A stretch of 64,000 nucleotides of DNA. Source: Nitrospira sp. ST-bin5 (GTDB taxonomy: Bacteria; Nitrospirota; Nitrospiria; Nitrospirales; Nitrospiraceae). The position numbers were made by a program, and so were the translations under genes. Position 1 is the stretch's first letter, and every line of letters starts with the position of its first letter. Positions 8,522 to 16,131 of the stretch are shown here, one piece after another. Below the pieces are notes generated by a model, which saw only the letters and a list, made by a program, of their open reading frames with translations, was not told the origin of the DNA and did not search any database. Location: positions 359,921 through 423,920 of the forward strand of contig MSXN01000007.1 of NCBI GenBank assembly GCA_002083555.1, read 5' to 3'.

Positions 8522-8563
8522 GTGAAGCGTCTCTCGTGAAGCGTTGTTCGCACGCGAGAGACG
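8522..8563. terminator. Hairpin/repeat between convergent genes
   Basis: The arm CGTCTCTCGTG at 8528-8538 pairs with CACGCGAGAGACG at 8551-8563 with one bulged base. It lies between two genes that end towards each other, so it is a candidate bidirectional terminator. Bases 8522-8544 are identical to 2057-2079 between folK and dapL, showing that the sequence belongs to a dispersed repeat. Confidence 0.5.
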
Positions 8564-8582
8564 AACGAGGAGATACGAAGAA

Positions 8583-9611
8583 CTAGTTTCGGACGGCGGC
8601 GGCTTTCAGCGGCATGGGCGTCCAGCTCGTGCCGCCGTCGGTGGAGTGGTAGAGGCCGCTGCCGTTGGTGCCGACGAAGAGGTCCTGCGGATTCTTGGGG
8701 CTCATGGCCAGCGAACGGATGTTCAAGGACGTGAGCCCCGCATTCATCGCCTGCCAGGTTTTCCCGCTGTCAGTGCTTTTCCAGACGCCGCCCGGTCCCC
8801 CGATATAGAGCTGTGCCGGTCGCGCAGGATCGATGAGCAGGCTGCTGACAAAGGGGTCTTTCAGCCCTTCCCCGATCCGCTCCCATGAATTGCCGCTGTT
8901 GGCGGTGCGAAACAAACCTTTCGTCGTTCCGGCATACACGACGTTCGGTGTGACCGGATCAATGGCAATCGCATTCACGCCTAGCGCCATCGCCCCCATC
9001 AGTTCCGTCTCGGGAATGAGTCCGGTATTGATCTTCTTCCATGAGGCCGCGCCGTCCTCCGATCGATAGACGCCGCCGGTGGTGCCTGCATAGAGAATGC
9101 GCGGGTTCGTCGGGTGGATCGCGATCGACACGACGATGTGCACTTCTTTCATCCCCGCCATTCGCTCTTCCCACTCGCGCCCGCCGTCTTTCGTGGAGAA
9201 GGCGCCGACCGTCGTGGCGATGTAGATTTGCTCGTTGTTGGTGGAGTCGAACACGAACTGATTGATGAAGGAGACGTGTTCCTTGAGCCCGACGTTATGG
9301 GGGAGCCAATGTTGCCCGCCGTCCGGGCTTTTGTAGACGGCATCGGCCATGGTGCCGGCGTAGATCGTGGCCGGGAACTGCGGGTCAATCGCGATGGTGG
9401 TCACGCGGCGCGCGCTGAAACTTGGAAAGCGCTCCCACGATGCCCCGGCATCGCGGGACTTGTAGACCGCATCGTTCGTGGCGACATACAGGATTTGAGT
9501 GTTGGTCGGGTGCAGCGCGATGGAGACAATCGACTCGCTCTCTTTCTCGCAGCCGAGAGAGAAGAGGAGGAGGGCGAACGACGCCAATCTGAAGACAGTG
9601 CGAATCAACAT
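8583..9611 (-). CDS. BNR/Ycf48-type beta-propeller lipoprotein
   Basis: About 342 residues from the ATG at 9611. The N terminus has a signal with lipobox FSLGC, so the protein is anchored in a membrane. The rest is a run of seven or so repeats of the form YKSRDAGASWERF, YKSPDGGQHWLP, FSTKDGGREWEE, YRSEDGAASWKK, FRTANSGNSWER, WKSTDSGKTWQA and YHSTDGGTSWTP. These are BNR (Asp-box) blades of a propeller like Ycf48 or sortilin. An in-frame ATG at 9632 overlaps the -10 box, so 9611 is preferred. A scaffold role is likely; the partner is unknown. Confidence 0.82.
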   Translation of the reverse strand: MLIRTVFRLASFALLLFSLGCEKESESIVSIALHPTNTQILYVATNDAVYKSRDAGASWERFPSFSARRVTTIAIDPQFPATIYAGTMADAVYKSPDGGQHWLPHNVGLKEHVSFINQFVFDSTNNEQIYIATTVGAFSTKDGGREWEERMAGMKEVHIVVSIAIHPTNPRILYAGTTGGVYRSEDGAASWKKINTGLIPETELMGAMALGVNAIAIDPVTPNVVYAGTTKGLFRTANSGNSWERIGEGLKDPFVSSLLIDPARPAQLYIGGPGGVWKSTDSGKTWQAMNAGLTSLNIRSLAMSPKNPQDLFVGTNGSGLYHSTDGGTSWTPMPLKAAAVRN

Positions 9612-9627
9612 AACAGGGGTGGACCTA

Positions 9628-9655
9628 ATCATAGGCGTTGTTGTTGAGTCAAGAA
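9628..9655 (-). promoter_or_regulatory. Promoter of the BNR lipoprotein gene
   Basis: Minus-strand TTCTTG (9650-9655) and TATGAT (9628-9633) are 16 bases apart. The -10 box overlaps the alternative upstream ATG, supporting the start at 9611. Confidence 0.4.
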
Positions 9656-9806
9656 GAAGGGGGGGCGAGGCGTCTGGCAAGTTTCTATGCTCGCGGAACG
9701 CGCGCCCTCAGAAGGGCCTCGTTCGACGCGCGCAGTTGAAACTCAGCCAGCCACCTCGCTGGAAGTGGGGGCAGTAGATTGTGCAGCGTAGGAAGGGTGG
9801 GAGAGG

Positions 9807-9927
9807 GAGGCGTGGCCCGGGCAATCTCCCTTGCTCGCGCCCCGCGCACGCAAGATTGATCGAAGTATTACATTAAGGGCGGTGCTCGGTTCATGCGCGC
9901 AGTGGGAGATCGCCCAAGCCACGCCTC
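9807..9927. repeat. Foldback element with 24-base inverted arms
   Basis: The arm at 9807-9830 (gaggcgtggcccgggcaatc and four more bases) matches the reverse complement of 9904-9927 at 21 of 24 positions, with a 73-base centre. The remainder of 9656-10111 shows no coding frame that I can support; it also contains a small hairpin near 9701-9720. The arrangement resembles a small non-autonomous element or its remnant at the border of the accessory island. Confidence 0.5.
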
Positions 9928-10111
9928 TAGGTAATAACAAAGGGAATAACTCGGAGGGGCGGTCTATTTGAGCAGCGAGGTTTGACATCAGCTCGCAAAG
10001 CAGGAATATTGGGCCGAGTTCGACGAATAGGCACGAGAGATTACGGGATATTCTACAGCTTTTTTAGTTTACCTAGCAGGCCATTGAAGCGTGTGTATTT
10101 CTAGAGACCTG

Positions 10112-10973
10112 ATGATGGATTTAATTCACGCCAAGCGCGACAATCAAAATTTTCCTTGTTCACGGAGATCCAAAGCGGCTCCGAACGGCTGAATTATCTA
10201 ACTGGACAGGTAAAGCAGTCGCAGGTCCAAGAAGCGAATTTGACAGCGTACTGGCCCGAGAAGAGTCGCAAAATTCCGGGGTCTACTTTCTTACTGGCAT
10301 TGATCCAGAAACAGGAAAGAATGCTGTCTATATCGGTGAGGCCGAGTCCATTAGAGACAGGGTAAAGAGCCACCTCGACAAAGATTTCTGGAATCATGTC
10401 TCGTTCTTCACCAGTAAAGATGAAAATCTAACAAAGGCACATATTCGCTATCTCGAAGGTCGACTAATCGAACAGGCCAAAAAGGCAGGCCGTGCCGAGG
10501 TAAGGAATAGCCAAGGCAGCGGTTCAAAGTTACCCGAGTCGGATCGTGAGGATATGGAAATTTTCCTTGAGAAAATTCACCAATTGTTGCCTGTGCTCGG
10601 CGTCGAAGTCTTGGTCCCGACAACTGCTACCATAGCGGGTCAACGTAAAATTGAAACACTGTCCTGCGAAATCAAGGGGCTCAAAGCCATCGGTCATCTC
10701 ACCCCAAACGGCATCGTAGTTGTTGCTGGATCCCAAGCCGTCTTAACCGAACGTCCTTCTGCACAGAAATACCCATGGCCAATAAATATGCGGCAACAAC
10801 TGAAGGACCAGGGTGCCCTTAAAGAGAATTCTGGCCACCTTATATTCACCAAGGACATCGAGTTTTCTAGCCCGAGCGCAGCCGCCGCCGTGATACACGG
10901 AGGCCATGCAAATGGGCTCACTGCGTGGAGAAACAAAAATGGGAAGACCCTCAAAGAACTAGAATCCATATAA
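10112..10973 (+). pseudogene. GIY-YIG nuclease/DUF4357 protein gene lacking an in-frame start
   Basis: The reading frame is open from 10125 to 10973, 282 residues. It begins TIKIFLVHGDPKRLRTAELS, the usual N terminus of a family of GIY-YIG proteins. The nuclease core GVYFLTG ... VYIGEA then ESIRDRVKSH follows, with YLEGRLIEQA downstream. The C terminus AAAVIHGGHANGLTAW with KTLKEL is a DUF4357 domain. A TAA at 10122 cuts off the N terminus, and there is no ATG, GTG or TTG in frame before 10554. ATG codons at 10112 and 10115 are one frame away, so a one-base change near 10120-10124 would restore a normal start. It may be a fresh frameshift or use a rare ATC/ATT start. Confidence 0.65.
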
Positions 10974-11213
10974 GACCGCTTCTGCCTGACAGCTACACTG
11001 TAGCCCCGCCCCTGCCACCAGCGATCAACAGCAGTCCTGCTTCATCGAAGCCATGCGATCTCTCGTCCTTTTCGAAGATAAGTATGCTGGCGCTGCTTTC
11101 GATTTGCCTCGGATGTATGGCTTAGTGGTGCGTTCGCAGAAGGCAAAGGTGAGTACAGGAGATCAACAGGATTCATCCATTCCGCTCCATTGCAGGAGCA
11201 TGTGCCACACGAT

Positions 11214-11461
11214 TTACAGCTTCTTCTCAATCCGCCCCGCATACCCCGTCAATTCGACATGGCCTTGGCCTTTGATCGCTTGGCCTCGCTCGGTGCCCTC
11301 CACTGCGACTGCTCCTTCCCAATAGGTGACTTGGGTGCTGCGTGTCGTGCGCAATTCCTGGTCGGCCAGGAGCGGGGTCAGTTTTAACGACAGTTCAAGA
11401 GACGGAATCGAGACCTGCCAGCGGCTGGGATAGGTAGCCTTGCTGGTTGGGCTGGTCCAGG
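11214..11461 (-). pseudogene. Truncated duplicate of the 3' end of the lipocalin gene
   Basis: About 82 codons matching the C terminus of the AttH/CrtC-like gene at 12359, in the same orientation and still in frame up to a TAA stop at 11214-11216. By eye the nucleotide match to 12359-12610 is roughly 85 percent, ending abruptly after ctggtccagg. The deduced end GYAGRIEKKL parallels GYAERIRQKL of the intact copy. No upstream part of the gene remains. The bases 10974-11213 before it hold no gene I can support. Confidence 0.75.
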
Positions 11462-11513
11462 TCGAAATTATAGGTTAGTTCTATAGGTTGTCTCGCGTAG
11501 CCAGCCAGCTCCG

Positions 11514-11855
11514 TCAGTGTGCCTCGTTCAGCATGAGGGTCACAGCTGTTTCGAGCGTCGGTAGCTTGTGCTGAACGACATCCCACACGATCTCGCCGTC
11601 GATTCCAAAATATTCGTGAATCAGGATATCTCGAAGCCCGGCGATCTTTTTCCAGTCGATACCGGGAGCGCGCTTTCGAGCTTCTTCGGGGGGGTGCTTT
11701 GCGGCTTCTCCGATTACTTCCAGATTTCGCACAACCGCATCGAAGGTTTTGTCGTCTTGAAGAAAGTCCTGAAGTGAGAGTCCGCTCGTATACGATTTCA
11801 CTTTCTGGATTGCGGAGAGAATATCTTCGAGGTAGACCCTAAAGTCCCTGGGCAT
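11514..11855 (-). CDS. hepT: HepT-type HEPN toxin (RNase), DUF86
   Basis: 113 residues from the ATG at 11855, which is the family start; the longer frame to 12104 runs over the antitoxin gene. VRNLEVIGEAAKHPPEE and the catalytic RDILIHEYF, an Rx4HxY motif, identify a HEPN RNase of the HepT class. In characterised systems the motif tyrosine is polyadenylylated by the MntA antitoxin, which silences the RNase. It overlaps mntA by 17 bases in the same operon. All key residues are present, so the toxin is probably functional. Confidence 0.9.
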   Translation of the reverse strand: MPRDFRVYLEDILSAIQKVKSYTSGLSLQDFLQDDKTFDAVVRNLEVIGEAAKHPPEEARKRAPGIDWKKIAGLRDILIHEYFGIDGEIVWDVVQHKLPTLETAVTLMLNEAH

Positions 11856-12141
11856 AGACGGTTTCGCGTTGGATGGTGGAGCGGAGGCGAGGCTTGATCG
11901 TGTTGGCCAATACGAGATCGACTCGGCATCCGAAGAGGTCTTCCAGGAAGGTCTTGAGGTCCATATAGGCGTCGAACGACTTTTCCCTGAATTCAACGAC
12001 GAAATCCAGATCGCTGTTTGGCGTGGTTTCTCCCCGAGCGCAGGAACCGAAGATCCCCAGTCGGCAGACGCCGAGCCGCTTGAGTGTGTCCCGGTTTCTC
12101 TCAAGGAGCGTGAGCACTTCTGCGCTGGTCCGTATCATCAC
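11839..12141 (-). CDS. mntA: MntA-type minimal nucleotidyltransferase antitoxin
   Basis: 100 residues with the nucleotidyltransferase signature GSCARGETTPNSDLDFVVEF, i.e. GSx10DxD. The third acidic residue is probably in CRVDLVL. MntA proteins transfer AMP from ATP to a tyrosine of HepT and neutralise it. It is first in the operon and overlaps hepT. Two adjacent ATGs open the frame at 12141. The pair lies inside a duplicated chromosomal segment, consistent with mobility. Confidence 0.9.
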   Translation of the reverse strand: MMIRTSAEVLTLLERNRDTLKRLGVCRLGIFGSCARGETTPNSDLDFVVEFREKSFDAYMDLKTFLEDLFGCRVDLVLANTIKPRLRSTIQRETVYAQGL

Positions 12142-12199
12142 GCGATCTCTCTTGCTTGGTGCCGGCTGAGTTCGCCTGTGCGGTTGCCTCGCCGATCAA

Positions 12200-12358
12200 T
12201 CAAATCAATTCCACAGTAATGCTTTTCTCCCCATCCTGCAAGGGGAAGATGTGGTTGCGATCGACTTCTGCCGTCGCCAAGTCGGCGGGTAGACGCAGGT
12301 GGCGAATCGTATGAATCCATTGGTCATGCAGACCAGCGCAATGGCACTCAACAACTTG
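12200..12358 (-). other. Non-coding spacer with an in-frame open extension after the lipocalin stop
   Basis: After the TGA of the lipocalin gene the same frame stays open for 52 codons to a TGA at 12200-12202, reading ...RHLRLPADLATAEVDRN...GEKSITVELI. The composition looks protein-like and may be a remnant of another gene's 3' end, but there is no start and no recognised family. Confidence 0.25.
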
Positions 12359-13492
12359 TCACAGCTTCTGCCTAATCCTCTCCGCATACCCCGTTAGTTC
12401 GACGTAGCCCTGGCCCTTGATCGCTTGGCCTTGCTCAGCGCCTTCTACCGAGACTGCTCCTTCCCAATAGGTGACTTGTGTGCTGCGCGTCGTGCGGAGT
12501 TCCTGATCGGCCAGGAGCGGGGTCAGTTTCAACAACAGCTCAAGAGATGGAATCGAGACTTGCCAGCGATGGGGATAGGTGGCCTTGCTCGTTGGGCTGG
12601 TCCAGGTATCGAGCGGGGTCAATTGGATGTCGGAGGCCGACAGGTGCTGGGTGCGGCCGTCAGGAAAAACAAGTGTCCCGCTGGAGGCTGCGTCCGATGA
12701 ACCGTCGGTATGACGGAGGCGATAGACCATGAGTTCACGCTTGTCGGTGAGTTGGATGCTGAACCAATCCCACCCGGCGAGGTCCGGACTCAGATCCGCC
12801 GAGCCGAATTCATGATCCATCCAACTGGTGCCGGTGACGCGGTAGGTCTCGGTGCCGATGGTCAGAGTCCCGGCCGTTGCAAGGTTGGTGAATGAATAGT
12901 AGTGCGAGGCCTGTCCAACCGCCGCTCCTTTTTTGCTGATGCCTCGCTCGCCATGCACGACCAGCGGTTTGGCTGGATCGAGCGTCAGCGAGAGCGCAAC
13001 GCCATCGGCCTTGGCGTCGAGTGTCTGCTGGCCGCCGGTTCCACCGGACGATTCTGCGCGCCAGTGATCGAGCCAGACGTGCAGATGAGTGGCATCGGCT
13101 CCGGCCTTGCCCAAGCCGGCGCGGCTGATGCGGTCGCGAAAGTGAAAGCGTTGGCCTGTGACATCGGTGATCGCCAGGTGGGCCAGATAAAGCTGATCCA
13201 CCGACCAGCGGGAGGGGCGCGTCTCGACTTGATCGGGCGCGATCCCGCGACGAAAGAAGGTCAGCTCAAAGCCGAATCGCCGCCCCTCGGCGGTTTCCAG
13301 ATGTCCGGTGTAGTACCACCATTCGGTGCGGAAGGAATCGTGCGATCCGTGATCGCGCGGGAACTCGTACTGATAGCCCTCCTGCGCCAGGCGAAAGGAG
13401 GCGTCGGCGGGATCGGCCGCCGGTGCCACCGATCCGCTGGCAGCCAGGACCCACGCCAGTCCAATCACGAGACGAGCAGCAAACGATGTCAT
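12359..13492 (-). CDS. Secreted AttH/CrtC-like lipocalin-fold protein (carotenoid 1,2-hydratase-like)
   Basis: 377 residues from the ATG at 13492 with a signal peptide (MTSFAARLVIGLAWVLAASG) ending near APAADP. DSFRTEWWYYTGHLET is the hallmark of the AttH/CrtC family, whose two halves are lipocalin-like barrels. GTSWMDHEFGSADLSPDLAG and GWDWFSIQL in mid-protein are also characteristic. Family members hydrate carotenoids or act as predicted secreted hydrolases; periplasmic location favours the latter group. The upstream ATG at 13525 is less likely. A partial duplicate of its 3' end lies at 11214-11461. Confidence 0.85.
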   Translation of the reverse strand: MTSFAARLVIGLAWVLAASGSVAPAADPADASFRLAQEGYQYEFPRDHGSHDSFRTEWWYYTGHLETAEGRRFGFELTFFRRGIAPDQVETRPSRWSVDQLYLAHLAITDVTGQRFHFRDRISRAGLGKAGADATHLHVWLDHWRAESSGGTGGQQTLDAKADGVALSLTLDPAKPLVVHGERGISKKGAAVGQASHYYSFTNLATAGTLTIGTETYRVTGTSWMDHEFGSADLSPDLAGWDWFSIQLTDKRELMVYRLRHTDGSSDAASSGTLVFPDGRTQHLSASDIQLTPLDTWTSPTSKATYPHRWQVSIPSLELLLKLTPLLADQELRTTRSTQVTYWEGAVSVEGAEQGQAIKGQGYVELTGYAERIRQKL

Positions 13493-13528
13493 TGCACACC
13501 ATGCCCGGATGATTATTTCGGCCACCGG

Positions 13529-13558
13529 CTTATAGCACGCGTGGATTCATATGCACAA
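13529..13558 (-). promoter_or_regulatory. Promoter of the lipocalin gene
   Basis: Minus-strand TTGTGC (13553-13558) and TATAAG (13529-13534) with an 18-base spacer, 36 bases before the start codon at 13492. Confidence 0.45.
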
Positions 13559-13620
13559 ATCGCCTGTATTGGTGAGGTGATTTGCAATGTGTTGCGGGGC
13601 GGTCGTGCAGGCGCTCGGCG

Positions 13621-13650
13621 TTGACAATTTTCACAACTCTCGGCTATCGT
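13621..13650 (+). promoter_or_regulatory. Promoter immediately before the Lon-like gene
   Basis: Perfect -35 TTGACA at 13621-13626, 18-base spacer, TATCGT at 13645-13650, then five bases to the ATG at 13656. There is no Shine-Dalgarno sequence, so transcription probably starts at or next to the start codon. Confidence 0.55.
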
Positions 13651-13655
13651 GAGCC

Positions 13656-14345
13656 ATGCAAATTGATCGCGAACGCGACCAACCCACGAGCGATCCCTAC
13701 GACAACGCCGTCCCGTTCATCATCCCGGAACGTGTTCCGGTGTTTGCGTTGCCCAACGTGGTCTTTTTCCCGAAGACCTATCTGCCGCTCCATATTTTCG
13801 AGCCGCGCTACCGCCAGATGGTGGCAGACGCCGCGGCGGGCGGACAGTGCGTGGCTATGGCGCTGCTGAAGGAGGGCTGGGAGGAGGACTACTACGGTCA
13901 TCCCGCGATCTATCCGATCGGCTGTGTGGGGCGTCTTCTCAGTGTGGAGGCATTGCCGGACGGTCGGTCGAATATCCTGCTCCAGGGGTTGGAGCGGTAC
14001 GAAATTCAAGAAGAGTTTTTTGAGAAGCCCTATCGGGAGGCCAGGGTGGCCCTGAAGAAGGCGGCCGTCGAGCCGTCGCTGGCCCCGGAAGTGCGCCAGG
14101 CCCTGATGAAGGTGTTGGAGAAATATCTGCGCGCGCGCGAAGATGCGGCGACGTGGGAAGGACTGTTCCGCGACGATGTGAAAGACGAAGTCCTCGTCAA
14201 TACGCTCTCGACGTATTTGGACTGCACACCATTGGAAAAACAATTTCTCATAGAAGCCGAAGGTCTCCACCAGCGGGCGCGTCGTCTGAGCGACCTGATC
14301 CAGTTCATGGTGCATGATCAACAAGGCGCGAAGGGTTGGGGGTAA
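13656..14345 (+). CDS. Lon N-terminal (substrate-binding) domain protein
   Basis: 229 residues corresponding to the LON substrate-binding domain alone, without ATPase or protease parts. VFALPNVVFFPKTYLPLHIF is the typical beginning, followed by EPRYRQMV, and IGCVGRLLSVEALPDGR is the second conserved block. Such stand-alone proteins are widespread and their role is not well established. It is the first gene of a run with an ABC exporter and a SirB1-like protein; its TAA overlaps the ATG of the next gene by one base. Confidence 0.9.
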   Translation: MQIDRERDQPTSDPYDNAVPFIIPERVPVFALPNVVFFPKTYLPLHIFEPRYRQMVADAAAGGQCVAMALLKEGWEEDYYGHPAIYPIGCVGRLLSVEALPDGRSNILLQGLERYEIQEEFFEKPYREARVALKKAAVEPSLAPEVRQALMKVLEKYLRAREDAATWEGLFRDDVKDEVLVNTLSTYLDCTPLEKQFLIEAEGLHQRARRLSDLIQFMVHDQQGAKGWG

Positions 14346-15316
14346 TGGACCGGACAATTGCGATTGATGTGAATCGGCTGTGCAAGACCTACGACGGCCA
14401 TAAAGCGGTCGACGATCTGTCGTTTCAGGTGTATGCAGGCGAAATCTTCGGCCTGCTGGGGCCCAACGGCGCCGGCAAGAGCACGACGCTGCGCACGCTC
14501 ATTACCCTGCTGCATCCAACCTCCGGCACCGCCTCGGTGCTCGGGCACGATACGGTGCGCGAAGCGGATCTGGTGCGGACCCTGTTTGGCTATGTGCCGC
14601 AGGAGCGGGCCATCGATCGATTCCTCACCGGGCGCGAGCATCTTGAATTGCTCGGGGCGCTCTACCATCTGACGAAAGAAGAAGCCACGAAGCGGATTGC
14701 CGAATTGCTCAAACTGGTCGAACTCGAAGAGCATGCGGACCGGCCGGCCAAGACCTATTCGGGCGGCATGAAGCGGAAGCTCGACATCGCCTGCGGCCTG
14801 TTGCCGAATCCGAAGATCCTCTTTTTGGACGAGCCGACGTTGGGGTTGGATGTGCAGAGCCGGCTGCGGATCTGGGACTATATCCGGATGCTCAAGGCCC
14901 GTGGCATGACGGTGGTCATGACGACCAACTACCTCGATGAAGCGGATCAATTGTGCGACCGTCTCGCCATCATCGATTGCGGCAAGGTCAAGACGATCGG
15001 TTCGCCGGCCGAACTGAAAGTGGCGCTCGGTGGCGACATCGTGTCGCTTACGATCAAGGAAACCGCGCGGCTTGGTGCCCTGGCTTCCGCTCTCAAGGGG
15101 CAGCCCGCCATTCGCACCGTGAATACGACAGCCACCGGGCTGGATATTCGCGTGGAGTCCGCTGAAAAAGCCCTTCCGGCCATCTTAGAGGCGGCGAACA
15201 AGTTGGACTGCCGCCTTGATTTTATTGACTATCACCGTCCCCGGTTGGACGATGTCTTTATCGCCCATACGGGTCGCTCGTTACGCGACGCGGCGCCGGC
15301 GGAAGAAACAACGTAG
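14345..15316 (+). CDS. ABC transporter ATP-binding protein (DrrA/CcmA type)
   Basis: 323 residues from ATG 14345 (taATG overlap with the Lon-like gene). Walker A GPNGAGKST, Q-loop region YVPQERAID, signature YSGGMKRKL and Walker B ILFLDEPTLGLD are all present, followed by an about 90-residue C-terminal domain as in DrrA-type exporters. It forms a type 2 exporter with the permease encoded eight bases downstream. Drug or lipid efflux is the family role; the cargo here is unknown. Confidence 0.93.
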   Translation: MDRTIAIDVNRLCKTYDGHKAVDDLSFQVYAGEIFGLLGPNGAGKSTTLRTLITLLHPTSGTASVLGHDTVREADLVRTLFGYVPQERAIDRFLTGREHLELLGALYHLTKEEATKRIAELLKLVELEEHADRPAKTYSGGMKRKLDIACGLLPNPKILFLDEPTLGLDVQSRLRIWDYIRMLKARGMTVVMTTNYLDEADQLCDRLAIIDCGKVKTIGSPAELKVALGGDIVSLTIKETARLGALASALKGQPAIRTVNTTATGLDIRVESAEKALPAILEAANKLDCRLDFIDYHRPRLDDVFIAHTGRSLRDAAPAEETT

Positions 15317-15324
15317 GGAGATAC

Positions 15325-16104
15325 ATGGCGCACTATTGGCAGGAAATCGGGGCTCTGACGATGCGGTGGGTTCGCCGCCTGAGCCGGGAAAAATTCAGCA
15401 TGCTCTTCACGCTGGTGCAGCCGATGCTGTTCTGGCTGATCTTTTTCGGCAATCTGTTTCAACGGGCCGCGGACGTGCAGGTGACCCAGGCGCCCAATTA
15501 CATCAGCTTCCTCGCGGCCGGTGTGGTCGTGATGACGGTGCTGAATAACGGGCTGGCCGGCGGCGTCGATCTGTTGTTCGACAAGGAAAACGGCTTTCTT
15601 GAACGGTTGATGTCCGCTCCGATTCACCGGAGCTCGGTCATTCTGAGCCGGTTTATCTTCGTGATGACGATTACGTCTCTGCAAGTGTTGGTGATCCTCG
15701 GCATCGCGTTTCTCTTCGGCGTGCATCCGGCCACGGGCTTGCTCGGCGTGGCCACGATCCTCTTGATCGGCATGTTGTTCGGTGTGGGGCTGACGGCGAT
15801 CTCGATGGCGATGGCCTTTTCGGTGAAGAGCCACGGCGACTTCTTCTCCGTCCTCGGATTCCTGTCGCTGCCGATGATTTTCCTCAGCTCGGCGCTGGTG
15901 CCGCTGACGGCCATGCCGACCTGGATGAGTGTCCTGGCGCAATTCAATCCCATGACCTGGGCAATCGACGCCGTGCGGCCGCTGATCCTGACCAATTGGA
16001 ACGATGCGCTACCGCATGTGGGGATGGCAGTCGTCGTGATGCTTGTTTTTGATGCATTGTGTTTGTATGGCGGCGCCAAAGCATTCCGCCGGGCGATGGG
16101 CTAG
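15325..16104 (+). CDS. ABC-2 type exporter permease
   Basis: 259 residues with six hydrophobic segments, starting with MLFTLVQPMLFWLIFFGNLF and ending with a segment rich in Val and Met. FLERLMSAPIHRSSVILSR and the FNPMTWAIDAVR region are typical ABC-2 permease landmarks. GGAGATAC precedes the ATG. Two copies would pair with two copies of the upstream ATPase in the inner membrane. Confidence 0.92.
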   Translation: MAHYWQEIGALTMRWVRRLSREKFSMLFTLVQPMLFWLIFFGNLFQRAADVQVTQAPNYISFLAAGVVVMTVLNNGLAGGVDLLFDKENGFLERLMSAPIHRSSVILSRFIFVMTITSLQVLVILGIAFLFGVHPATGLLGVATILLIGMLFGVGLTAISMAMAFSVKSHGDFFSVLGFLSLPMIFLSSALVPLTAMPTWMSVLAQFNPMTWAIDAVRPLILTNWNDALPHVGMAVVVMLVFDALCLYGGAKAFRRAMG

Positions 16105-16131
16105 TTGGCTGTGACCCGCGTGAGTACCCCC

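Noticed and set aside
12200..12358. 52-codon open frame after the lipocalin stop as a small heat-shock protein remnant
   Set aside because: RHLRLPADL and ITVEL recall Hsp20 ends, but the match is too short and lacks the alpha-crystallin core; kept only as a spacer note.
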